A stretch of DNA of 64,000 bases, taken from positions 868,001 through 932,000 of the forward strand of contig NC_010617.1 of assembly GCF_000010285.1 (NCBI RefSeq). Direction: 5' to 3'. Source of the DNA: Kocuria rhizophila DC2201 (lineage in GTDB: Bacteria > Actinomycetota > Actinomycetes > Actinomycetales > Micrococcaceae). This document shows, in pieces, positions 35,419 to 43,432 of this stretch. The notes under the pieces were generated by a model, which had not been told where the DNA came from, ran no database searches, and worked only from the letters and a program-made list of their open reading frames with translations. How positions within the stretch are numbered: the stretch's first letter is position 1; every line of letters begins with the position of its first letter. The position numbers were made by a program, and so were the translations under genes.

Positions 35419-36615
35419 TCAGCCCCGCGGCGTGATGCCGAGGCTGCGCCCCGCCAGCCCGCGGCCCTGGGCGTCGAGTGCGCGGGCGATCTCCCACAGC
35501 TGACCGGCCGCCGGGGAGTCGGGCTCGGACCACACCGCGGGCACGCCGCGGTCGGAGGCCTCTCGCACGGTGACGTCCAGGGGCACGCTGCCCAGCAGCG
35601 GCACCGGGTAGCCCAGCCGTTCCCCCAGGGAGTCCGCGATCCGCTGCCCGCCGCCGGAGCCGAAGACCTCCATGCGGGTGCCGTCCGGCATGACCATGGC
35701 GGACATGTTCTCGACCACGCCCGTGACGCTCTGCTCGGTTTGCTCCGCGAGCGTGCCCGAGCGCTGCGCGACGCTCACGGCGGCGTGCTGCGGGGTGGAG
35801 ACCACCACCACCCCCGAGCGGGGCAGCAGCTGACCCACCGAGATGGCGATGTCCCCGGTGCCCGGGGGCAGGTCCAGGAGCAGGTGGTCCAGGTCCCCGA
35901 AGTGCACGTCCGTGAGGAACTGCTCGATGGCCCGGTGCAGCATGGGCCCGCGCCACGCCACCGGCTGGGCGGGGTCCACGAACATCCCGATGGAGATCAC
36001 CTTGATGACGCCGCGCGAGCGGTGCCCCGCCCCGGTGGCGCCGTCCTCGGGCCTGCGGTCCACGCCCTCGGGCACCTCCACCACGGGCGGCAGGATCATG
36101 TCCCCCACGCGCGTGGGGGACTGCGTGATGCCCAGCAGCCCGGGCACCGAGAAGCCGTGCACGTCCGCGTCCACGATGCCGACGGTGCGCCCCATGGCGG
36201 CCAGCGCCGCGGCCAGGTTCACGGTGACGCTGGACTTGCCCACCCCGCCCTTGCCGCTGGTGATCGCGTGCACCCGGGTCAGGCTGTGCGGGTCCGCGAA
36301 CGGGTTGCTGCGGTGGTGTCCCAGCCGCTCCTGCAGCTGCTGGCGCTGGGCGGGGGTCATCACCCCCACGTCCACGGCCACGTGCTCGACGCCGGGCACC
36401 GCCGCCAGGGCCTCGTGCAGGTCGGCCTCGATGGTCCCGCGCAGCGGGCACCCGGAGACCGTGAGCAGCACGGTGACCCGCGCGGTCCCGCCCTCCAGCA
36501 CCGCCTCGGGGATCATGCCGAGCTCCGTCACGGGACGGCGCAGCTCGGGGTCGATCACGCCGTCGAGCGCCTCGCGCAGCCGAGGGTCGACGGCCTCCGT
36601 GCCGTTCCCGCTCAC
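35419..36615 (-). CDS. mrp: Mrp/NBP35-family iron-sulfur carrier ATPase
   Basis: 398 aa. Residues 1 to about 95 are a MIP18/DUF59 domain; the P-loop 'TSGKGGVGKSSVTVNLA' (about 119-135) with deviant Walker A and the switch regions follow. The family inserts or carries Fe-S clusters. The usual CPxC near 'ENMSAMVMPDGTRMEVFG' is absent, as I would expect for the actinobacterial subgroup, so cluster binding by that motif is unlikely. GTG at 36615 overlaps the DUF1003 stop by 4 nt. Confidence 0.88.
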   Translation of the reverse strand: MSGNGTEAVDPRLREALDGVIDPELRRPVTELGMIPEAVLEGGTARVTVLLTVSGCPLRGTIEADLHEALAAVPGVEHVAVDVGVMTPAQRQQLQERLGHHRSNPFADPHSLTRVHAITSGKGGVGKSSVTVNLAAALAAMGRTVGIVDADVHGFSVPGLLGITQSPTRVGDMILPPVVEVPEGVDRRPEDGATGAGHRSRGVIKVISIGMFVDPAQPVAWRGPMLHRAIEQFLTDVHFGDLDHLLLDLPPGTGDIAISVGQLLPRSGVVVVSTPQHAAVSVAQRSGTLAEQTEQSVTGVVENMSAMVMPDGTRMEVFGSGGGQRIADSLGERLGYPVPLLGSVPLDVTVREASDRGVPAVWSEPDSPAAGQLWEIARALDAQGRGLAGRSLGITPRG

Positions 36616-37424
36616 AGGTGCCCCTCCCGACCGTCCTCGCCGGGTGCCCCTGCCGGATCCGACGACGCCGCCGCGCCGGGTCCGGGGGCGGGGTGCCCCG
36701 CCGCGTGGGAACCGGGGGGCGCGGTGGCCGACCGGGCGTCGTCGTCGGTCCCGGACGGGGCGGGGGCCACGCCGTAGGTGGCCTCGGGAGTCTCGGCGAG
36801 CGGGGTTGTACCGGTGCGCTTGACGCGGTCCCCCTTGCGAGAACCGGGGTTCTTCCGCCCGCCCTCGGCGCGCCGACCCGCGGGCTCGGCCTCGCCGGCC
36901 TCCGCGCGCTGGTCCTGGGCCTCGAGGATCTCCTCGAGCAGGTTGCGCAGCTCGGAGCGGACGTAGTCGCGCGTGGCGACCTCGCGCAGCGCGATCCGCA
37001 GGGACGCGATCTCGCGCGTGAGGTACTCGGTGTCCGCGAGGTTCTGCTGACCGCGCTTGCGGTCCTCCTCGGCGACCACGCGGTCACGGTCGTCCTGCCG
37101 GTTCTGCGCGAGCAGCAGCAGGGGCGCGGCGTAGGACGCCTGGAGGGACAGCATGAGCGTGAGCAGCGTGAAGTTCAGGGACCGAGGGTCGAACTGGATC
37201 TCCTCGGGGGCCATGGTGTTCCAGCCCAGCCAGATGGTCACGAACACGGTCATCCACAGCAGGAACTGCGGCGTGCCCATCCACCGGGCGATCGCCTCGG
37301 TGAGCTGGCCGAACGAGTCCGGGTTGGGCCGGAACCGGGGCAGGTACCCGGGGCGCTTCTCCCTCGGCTGGTCCAGGGGACCGGGGGAGTACTGCGCCGA
37401 GGGGTTCTGTCGGGGACTACTCAT
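36612..37424 (-). CDS. DUF1003 membrane protein
   Basis: 270 aa. DUF1003 core at about residues 40-165 with two TM helices ('TPQFLLWMTVFVTIWLGWN' and 'NFTLLTLMLSLQASYAAPLL') and a following charged coiled-coil segment ('QNRQDDRDRVVAEEDRKRG'). The last ~100 residues are a Pro/Ala/Gly-rich tail carrying the recurrent 10-mer (36662). Function unknown. Its ATG lies inside the end of the upstream MgtE-like gene (8-nt overlap), so it is translationally coupled to it. Confidence 0.82.
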   Translation of the reverse strand: MSSPRQNPSAQYSPGPLDQPREKRPGYLPRFRPNPDSFGQLTEAIARWMGTPQFLLWMTVFVTIWLGWNTMAPEEIQFDPRSLNFTLLTLMLSLQASYAAPLLLLAQNRQDDRDRVVAEEDRKRGQQNLADTEYLTREIASLRIALREVATRDYVRSELRNLLEEILEAQDQRAEAGEAEPAGRRAEGGRKNPGSRKGDRVKRTGTTPLAETPEATYGVAPAPSGTDDDARSATAPPGSHAAGHPAPGPGAAASSDPAGAPGEDGREGHL

Positions 37425-38715
37425 ACCTCTTGCCCACCTTCCTCACGGGGGTTCCGTCGTCGTACGTGCGCCAGTCCTCGGGCAGCAGCGCGTCGAGGAC
37501 GTCGTCGATCGTCACCGCGCCCACGAGCCTGTCCTGGTCGTTGACCACCGGCAGGATGGTGAGGTCGTAGGTGGCCAGCTCGCGGGCCACGTCCGCGACG
37601 GACGCCTGGTCCGAGACCGGCTCGATGGAGCGGTCGATCAGGTTGCCGATCGCCTCGGGCGGGGGATAGCGCAGCAGCCGCTGGGTGTGCACGAACCCCA
37701 GGTACTTGCCCGTGGGCGTCTCGAGCGGGGGCCGGCACACCAGCACGGCGGACGCGGCGGCCGGGATGACCTCCTCCTGCCGGATGTGGGCCAGGGCCTC
37801 CGCGACCGTGGCCTCCGGGGAGAGCACGATGGGCACGGGGGTCATGAGCGAACCCGCGGTGCCCTCCTCGTACTCGCGCAGCCGTCGGACGTCCTCGGCG
37901 TCCTCGGGCTCCATCATGGTGATGAAGCGTTCGGCCTCGGCCTCCGGCAGCTCGTTGAGCAGGTCGGTGGCGTCGTCCGGGTCCATCTCCTCGAGCAGTG
38001 CCACGGCGCGCTCGTTGTCCATGTGGGTCAGGATGAACACCTGGTCGTCCTCGGGCAGCTCCTCGAGCACGTCCGCGAGGCGCTCGTCCTGCAGCTCGGC
38101 GGCGATCTCCAGCTTGCGCTTGTCGGGCATGTCCCGCAGCTCGTCCGCGAGGTCCGCCGCCTGGTCCTCCTCGTGCTGCGCGACCCACTGGGTGGCCGGC
38201 TGGTGGCCCGCGTTGGAGGGGTCGTCGGTGTCCTCCCAGTCCACGATCAGCGTCTGGTTGCGACGCCGGATCAGCCCGCCCGTGGCCTGCGAGCGGCGCA
38301 CGAACAGCTGGGAGATCACCCAGTCGCCGCGGTTGTTGGACTTCTCCATGGCGACGTCCTCGATGGTCGCCGTGCCGGAGCCGTCCAGCAGCACCACGGT
38401 GCGGTCGAAGAGCTCGCCCACCGCGAGGGTCTCCGCGCCGCGCTGCTCGAAGCGGCGCAGGTTCACGAGGCCGGTGGAGATGATCTGGTCCGCGTCGATG
38501 CTCGTCACGCGTGTCATGGGCACGAACACCCGTTTCTTGCCCAGCACCTCCACCACGAGGCCCACCACGAGCGGCCGGGTCTTCAGCGACGGTCGGCTGC
38601 CGGGGCGCAGCAGCACGACGACGTCGCGCAGCCGCCCCAGGCGGTCGCCGAGGGGGTCGAAGACGTCCAGGCCGATCAGGCGGGCCACGAAGATCTTGGA
38701 AAGGTTTGTGCTCAC
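37417..38715 (-). CDS. MgtE N-domain and CBS-domain protein without the transport domain
   Basis: 432 aa. An N-terminal PRC-barrel-like part (about 1-130) is followed by an MgtE_N superhelix ('LADELRDMPDKRKLEIAAEL', 'LPEDDQVFILTHM', 'MDPDDATDLLNELPE') and two CBS motifs (about 285-415). The Mg2+ channel helices are missing, so it is probably a soluble magnesium or nucleotide sensor. Neighbouring DUF1003 membrane protein could be a partner. TAGGCT (38727 to 38722) ends 7 nt before the GTG, hence leaderless. Confidence 0.85.
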   Translation of the reverse strand: MSTNLSKIFVARLIGLDVFDPLGDRLGRLRDVVVLLRPGSRPSLKTRPLVVGLVVEVLGKKRVFVPMTRVTSIDADQIISTGLVNLRRFEQRGAETLAVGELFDRTVVLLDGSGTATIEDVAMEKSNNRGDWVISQLFVRRSQATGGLIRRRNQTLIVDWEDTDDPSNAGHQPATQWVAQHEEDQAADLADELRDMPDKRKLEIAAELQDERLADVLEELPEDDQVFILTHMDNERAVALLEEMDPDDATDLLNELPEAEAERFITMMEPEDAEDVRRLREYEEGTAGSLMTPVPIVLSPEATVAEALAHIRQEEVIPAAASAVLVCRPPLETPTGKYLGFVHTQRLLRYPPPEAIGNLIDRSIEPVSDQASVADVARELATYDLTILPVVNDQDRLVGAVTIDDVLDALLPEDWRTYDDGTPVRKVGKRYE

Positions 38716-38873
38716 CCGCCCAGCCTAGTGATCCGGGGGCAGTGGTCACATTCGGGGCGGACCGGGTGGTCAGCCACCCCCGGTGAAGGTCCCCCGGGGC
38801 GCCGTGTTCACCCGCTGCGATGATGGAGGGTTCTCCCTGGGAGCTTGCGGGTGGCTGGGGGAGAATGGGGCGC

Positions 38874-39875
38874 ATGAGCACCCCGAATCGCGTCCCGTCC
38901 CAGTTGTCCATCGCACCAGAGATGCCACGCGGCGAAGTGGTCGGCCGCTACCGAACCTACGCCGAGGCCCAGAAGGCCGTGGACTACATGTCCGACGAGC
39001 ACTTCCCCGTGGCCATGGTCTCGATCATCGGCAGCGACCTGAAGTCCGTGGAGCAGGTGACCGGGCGGCTGTCCTACCCCCGGGTGGCCCTGCAGGGTGC
39101 GCTCAACGGCATCTTCTTCGGCGCGTTCCTCGGGCTGATCCTCACCATGTTCGGCGGCCCGCAGATGGCCGCGTCCATCGTGCCCACCATGCTGCTGGGC
39201 GGTGCGTTCTTCATGCTGATGGCCACCATCACGTACGCGATGTCCCGCGGCAAGCGGGACTTCACGTCCACCAGCCGGATCGTGGCGGGCAGCTACGAGG
39301 TGCTCGCGGCACCGGAGGTGGCCGGACAGGCGCGCCAGGTGCTCAGCGGCATGCCCGGTGAACCGGGTGCCGGGGTACGCGCCCAGGGCCACGCCCCGTT
39401 CGGCGGTCGCGGTCCGGGTGGTGCCCGTCAGGACGGGTGGAACGGCGGGCACTGGGGCCACGGCGGCCCGGGCCACGGCGGAACCCAGCAGGGTGCGCCC
39501 CAGAACGGCGCACCCCAGAACGGCCCGTACACCGGTGGCCCCACTGGGCAGCCGGGTGTGCCGGGCCAGGGCGCGCCCGCCGGCGCCGCCCACGGCAGCA
39601 GCCCCGCGGCGTCGGGCCCCGGCGTTCACGAGGGCACGCAGCCGGGCCCGGAGGCACAGCAGGACCCCCACCGCTCCGCGAAGTTCCCGGACCTCCCGGA
39701 CGGACGCCCCCAGTACGGCATCCGCGTGGAGCCCGAGGCAGCGCCCGAGGCAACTCCGGAGGTGGACCGTTCCGCGCCGTGGACCCGCACCGGTGGCCCC
39801 GCAGCCGCGGACGACGCCCGGGACACCCAGCAGGGCGGCGGCATCGAGAACCGCACCCCGGAGGACCGCCGCTGA
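38874..39875 (+). CDS. general stress protein (YflT/17M type) with Gly/Gln/Pro-rich tail
   Basis: 333 aa. Residues 20-75 match the general-stress 17M domain ('VGRYRTYAEAQKAVDYMSDE', 'FPVAMVSIIGSDLKSVEQVTG'); two TM helices follow (about 80-125). From about residue 165 to 270 the chain is repetitive G/H/Q/N/P-rich sequence, then acidic. A stress role is inferred from family only. Start at the ATG with GAGAAT ending 8 nt upstream, possibly leaderless, and no ribosome site. Divergent from the MgtE-like gene. Confidence 0.78.
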   Translation: MSTPNRVPSQLSIAPEMPRGEVVGRYRTYAEAQKAVDYMSDEHFPVAMVSIIGSDLKSVEQVTGRLSYPRVALQGALNGIFFGAFLGLILTMFGGPQMAASIVPTMLLGGAFFMLMATITYAMSRGKRDFTSTSRIVAGSYEVLAAPEVAGQARQVLSGMPGEPGAGVRAQGHAPFGGRGPGGARQDGWNGGHWGHGGPGHGGTQQGAPQNGAPQNGPYTGGPTGQPGVPGQGAPAGAAHGSSPAASGPGVHEGTQPGPEAQQDPHRSAKFPDLPDGRPQYGIRVEPEAAPEATPEVDRSAPWTRTGGPAAADDARDTQQGGGIENRTPEDRR

Positions 39876-39924
39876 GGTCCCGGTGACCGGTGCCAGGCCC
39901 GCGGGCTGCGCCCGGTGGAGACGC

Positions 39925-39956
39925 AGAACGCCCCGCACTGCAGTGCGGGGCGTTCT
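39925..39956. terminator. bidirectional terminator, 16-bp perfect palindrome
   Basis: 39925-39940 is the exact reverse complement of 39941-39956. Placed between convergent genes, with AGAACG/CGTTCT ends. Confidence 0.8.
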
Positions 39957-39972
39957 CACGTCAGGACGCGGC

Positions 39973-41580
39973 TCAGGCGGCCGGACCCTCCGTGGGTCCC
40001 ACGTTCTCGTCCCGGTTCCAGATGCCCTGGATCCAGGCCTCGACGTCCTCCGGGCGCCGGGGCAGGGCCGCGGAGAGGTTCTCGTTGCCCTGCTCGGTGA
40101 CGAGCACGTCGTCCTCGATGCGCACGCCGATCCCGCGGTACTGCTCCGGGATCGCGAGGTCCTCCTCCTTGAAGTACAGCCCGGGCTCGATGGTGAACAC
40201 CATGCCCGGCTCGATCACGGCGTCCAGGTACAGCTCGCGCTTGGCCTGCGCGCAGTCGTGGACGTCCAGGCCCAGGTGGTGGCTCGTGCCGTGCGGCATC
40301 CAGCGGCGGTGGTGCTGACCGGACTCGGAGAGGGAGACCTCCGCGGAGACCGGCAGCAGGCCCCACTGCTCGAGGCGGTGGGCCAGGACCTCCATGGCCG
40401 CGGCGTGCACGTCCCGGAAGCGGTTGCCCGGCACGGCCACCTCGAAGGCGGCCTCCGAGGCGTCCAGGACCGCCTGGTAGATGGTGCGCTGGATCTCCGT
40501 GTAGGTCCCGTCCACCGGCAGGGTGCGGGTGAGGTCCGCGGTGTAGAGGGAGTCCGCCTCCACGCCCGCGTCCACGAGGATCAGCTCGCCCGGCTTCACC
40601 GAGCCGTTGTTGCGGATCCAGTGCAGCACGGTGGCGTTGTTGCCGGACGCCGCAATGGTGTCGTAGCCGAGGTCGTTGCCCTCCAGACGGGCCCGTGAGA
40701 AGAACGCCCCCTCGACCACGCGCTCGCCGCGCTCGCCGCCGATCGCCCGCGGCAGCACCGAGACGATGTCCTCGAAGCCGCGGATGGTGGCGTCCACGGC
40801 CACGCGCAGCTGGCCGATCTCGTACTCGTCCTTGACCAGGCGCAGCTCGCTCAGCGCCTCGGTGAGCGTGGCGTCCTTGCTGTCCGACTGCTCCAGGTCC
40901 ACGCCCGTGTTGATGCGGGAGGTGTCCACGAGGGCGTCCATGTTCAGGTCCACGTCCCGCACCAGGCGGATGCTCAGCCCGCCCAGGGCGGCGTTGCCGG
41001 CGTCCTTGGTCACGGCGGTCTCCAGCGCGGAGAGGTCCTGCGTGGGCAGTCCGAACTCGTCCTGCAGCTGCTGCAGGGTGGGGCGGGAGCCCACCCAGAA
41101 CTCGCCGTTCTTGGCGTCGGCGTAGAACTCGTCGGAGTCCCGCCCGGCCATGGGGTGGAAGTAGAGCGTGGCCACGTGGTCGCTGCCGTCGTCGCCGTGG
41201 CCCGGCTCGGTGGGCTCCATCACCAGCACGGCCTCGGGCTCGTGGTCCACACCCATGCCGGTCACGTGGGCGAACGCGGAGTGCGGGCGGAAGCGGTAGT
41301 CGGTGTCGTTCGAGCGCACCTTGGGTGCACCAGCCGGGATCACCAGGCGCTCACCCGGGAACAGGCGCGAGAGCCGGGCACGGCGGGCGGCAGCGAACTC
41401 CGCGACCTCGGCGCGCGTCGTCGTCGTCGTCTCGGGCTGGGCCCAGCTCGAGGCCATGAACGCGCGGAACTGGTCGCTGTCCGGGCGCTGAGAGCGGTTG
41501 TCCACCCGCTCGTCCATGGGCTGCGCGGCGTCCTCGCTCGCGTGGTGGGAAACGGCGGTGTGTTCTGAGCCCTGGCTCAT
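39973..41580 (-). CDS. pepP: Xaa-Pro aminopeptidase (M24B)
   Basis: 535 aa, removes N-terminal residues before proline. Aminopeptidase-P N domain (about 60-215) then the pita-bread fold: metal ligands Asp in 'LILVDAGVEADSLYTADLTR', His in 'MPHGTSHHLGLDVHD', Glu in 'FTIEPGLYF' and Glu in 'GVRIEDDVLVT'. ATG 41580 is chosen; AAGGAG abuts another in-frame ATG at 41592, too close to start it. Ends 16 nt from the palindromic terminator. Some 60 N-terminal residues are low complexity. Confidence 0.92.
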   Translation of the reverse strand: MSQGSEHTAVSHHASEDAAQPMDERVDNRSQRPDSDQFRAFMASSWAQPETTTTTRAEVAEFAAARRARLSRLFPGERLVIPAGAPKVRSNDTDYRFRPHSAFAHVTGMGVDHEPEAVLVMEPTEPGHGDDGSDHVATLYFHPMAGRDSDEFYADAKNGEFWVGSRPTLQQLQDEFGLPTQDLSALETAVTKDAGNAALGGLSIRLVRDVDLNMDALVDTSRINTGVDLEQSDSKDATLTEALSELRLVKDEYEIGQLRVAVDATIRGFEDIVSVLPRAIGGERGERVVEGAFFSRARLEGNDLGYDTIAASGNNATVLHWIRNNGSVKPGELILVDAGVEADSLYTADLTRTLPVDGTYTEIQRTIYQAVLDASEAAFEVAVPGNRFRDVHAAAMEVLAHRLEQWGLLPVSAEVSLSESGQHHRRWMPHGTSHHLGLDVHDCAQAKRELYLDAVIEPGMVFTIEPGLYFKEEDLAIPEQYRGIGVRIEDDVLVTEQGNENLSAALPRRPEDVEAWIQGIWNRDENVGPTEGPAA

Positions 41581-41696
41581 GGGCGCTGTCATCTCCTTCG
41601 CGGCGCGATCGCTCGCGCCCGGTGGGGTCGGGATCTGTCCTGCCCATGGTGTCACGCCGGTCAACCGTGCGGATGCGCGCGGGTATCGTGGGGGCG

Positions 41697-42548
41697 GTGA
41701 GAATCGACCTGCACACCCACTCGATCGCCTCGGACGGCACGGAGACCCCCGCCGACGTCGCCCGCTCGGCCCACGCGGCCGGGCTCAGTGTCTTCGCGCT
41801 CACCGACCACGACACGACCGCGGGCTGGCAGGAGGCCGGGGACACCGCCGTGTCCCTGGGAGTGGCGTTCGTCCCGGGCATGGAGATCACGTGCACCACC
41901 GCGGACGGCATCTCCGTGCACATGCTCAGCTACCTGCACGACCCCGCGTACCAGCCGCTCGTGGAGCGGATCGAGGAGTGCCGCCGCAACCGGCTCACCC
42001 GGGCGCGGCGCATGGTCGAGCTGCTGGGGGAGGACTACGACATCGGCTGGGAGGACGTCACCGCACAGGTGGGGCCGGGCGCCACGGTGGGCCGCCCGCA
42101 CATCGCGGACGCGCTCGTGGCCCTGGGCGTGGTGCCCACGCGCTCGGACGCGTTCTCAAACCTGCTCTCCGGGCGCTCCAAGTACTACGTGCGCCACGAC
42201 GCCCTGGATCCCGTGGAGGCCATCAAGCTGGTGCGCGCGGCCGGCGGCGTGCCGGTGTGCGCGCACCCCATGGCACCGCTGCGGGGCCGGGTGGCCAGCG
42301 CGGTGGACTTCGGGGCCATGATCGACGCCGGCCTGGCCGGTCTGGAGGTCGCCCACCGGGACAACCCGGACGAGTCCCGCGCGGTGCTCATGACCATGGC
42401 CGCCGAGCACGACCTGCTGGTCACGGGCTCCAGCGACTATCACGGGGACGGCAAGCCCAACCGGCTGGGGGAGAACTCCACGTCCGTGCGCTCGCTCACG
42501 AGGATCTGCGAGCAGGCGACCTCCGGCGTGGAGGTCCGCTGGCCCTGA
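41697..42548 (+). CDS. PHP-domain phosphoesterase
   Basis: 283 aa. 'RIDLHTHSIASDGTETP' at the very start, 'LTDHDTTAGW' (about 36-45), 'VPGMEITC', 'HPMAPLRG' and 'GSSDYHGDGKP' provide the His/Asp metal cluster. Members include nucleoside 3',5'-bisphosphate phosphatases (RnaseAM/TrpH type), the most likely role, with 5'-3' exonuclease action on RNA ends possible. TATCGT (41684-41689) ends 8 nt before the GTG, so leaderless. Converges on the DNA methylase with 9 nt between stops. Confidence 0.85.
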   Translation: MRIDLHTHSIASDGTETPADVARSAHAAGLSVFALTDHDTTAGWQEAGDTAVSLGVAFVPGMEITCTTADGISVHMLSYLHDPAYQPLVERIEECRRNRLTRARRMVELLGEDYDIGWEDVTAQVGPGATVGRPHIADALVALGVVPTRSDAFSNLLSGRSKYYVRHDALDPVEAIKLVRAAGGVPVCAHPMAPLRGRVASAVDFGAMIDAGLAGLEVAHRDNPDESRAVLMTMAAEHDLLVTGSSDYHGDGKPNRLGENSTSVRSLTRICEQATSGVEVRWP

Positions 42549-42557
42549 GCCGAGCGC

Positions 42558-43427
42558 TCAGGCGGTGCGCACGGGCACGTCCGGCAGGCGCAACCGCATG
42601 ACCTCCACGGCCTCGGGGTTGCTGTCCACGCACACGAACCGGCGCCCCAGCTCGGCGCTGACCGCGCCCGTGGTGCCCGAGCCCGCGAAGAAGTCCAGCA
42701 CCCAGTCCCCGGGCCGCGAGGACGCCGTGACGATCCGCCGCAGCACACCCGCGGGCTTCTGGGTGGGATAGCCGGTCTTCTCCCGCCCGGTGGGGGAGAC
42801 GATCGTGTGCCACCACACGTCTGTGGGCAGCTTGCCGCGCGCGGCCTTCTCCGGTCCCACGAGACCCGGGGCCATGTAGGGCTCGCGGTCCACGTCCTGC
42901 GAGTTGAAGTGGTACGCCGCAGGATCCTTCACGTACACCAGGATGGTGTCGTGCTTGGCGGGCCAGCGCCGGGTGGTGCGCCCGCCGAAGTCGTAGGCCC
43001 ACACGATCTCGTTGAGGAAGCACTCCCGGCCGAACATCGCGTCCAGCAGCACCTTGACGTAGTGCACCTCGCGGTAGTCCAGGTGCACGTACAGGGTGCC
43101 GTGGCGGGCCAGCACCCGCCGGGCGTGCGCCAGCCGGGGTTCCAGGAACCCCAGGTAGTCCGCGAACGAGTCCTCGTAGCGGCGCAGCGAGCCCATGATC
43201 GTCTCGTAGGAGCGCCCGGCGAACCCCACCCGGTCCCCCTCGCCGTGGGCCACGGGCACCGAGCGGGTGGTGCGGCGCACCTGGTCCCTGCCCGTGTTGA
43301 ACGGGGGGTCCAGGTACACCAGGGAGAAGGACTCGTCCGGCAGGGACTCCAGCACGGTGAGGTTCTCACCGTGCACGATGGCGCTGGTGCCCTCCGGGTC
43401 GAACGTGAAGGGCTCCGGCGCGCTCAC
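42558..43427 (-). CDS. site-specific DNA methyltransferase, beta-class N4/N6, orphan
   Basis: 289 aa. Catalytic motif IV DPPF is at residues 40-43, and the SAM motif 'FFAGSGTTG' is near residue 246, so the order is that of the beta class (catalytic half first). It methylates exocyclic amino groups of adenine or cytosine in a target not readable from sequence. No restriction endonuclease or specificity subunit is adjacent. It begins 5 nt after the DEAD-box helicase stop, in the same operon. Base composition is like its neighbours, so recent transfer is not indicated. Confidence 0.85.
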   Translation of the reverse strand: MSAPEPFTFDPEGTSAIVHGENLTVLESLPDESFSLVYLDPPFNTGRDQVRRTTRSVPVAHGEGDRVGFAGRSYETIMGSLRRYEDSFADYLGFLEPRLAHARRVLARHGTLYVHLDYREVHYVKVLLDAMFGRECFLNEIVWAYDFGGRTTRRWPAKHDTILVYVKDPAAYHFNSQDVDREPYMAPGLVGPEKAARGKLPTDVWWHTIVSPTGREKTGYPTQKPAGVLRRIVTASSRPGDWVLDFFAGSGTTGAVSAELGRRFVCVDSNPEAVEVMRLRLPDVPVRTA

Positions 43428-43432
43428 CGCCC

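Noticed and set aside
38820-38873. Longer start for the stress protein at 38820
   Set aside because: It lacks a ribosome site and the extra residues are not family-like; the ATG at 38874 begins just before the conserved domain.
42558-43427. Restriction-modification system
   Set aside because: No endonuclease or specificity gene neighbours the methylase; all adjacent genes are housekeeping families.
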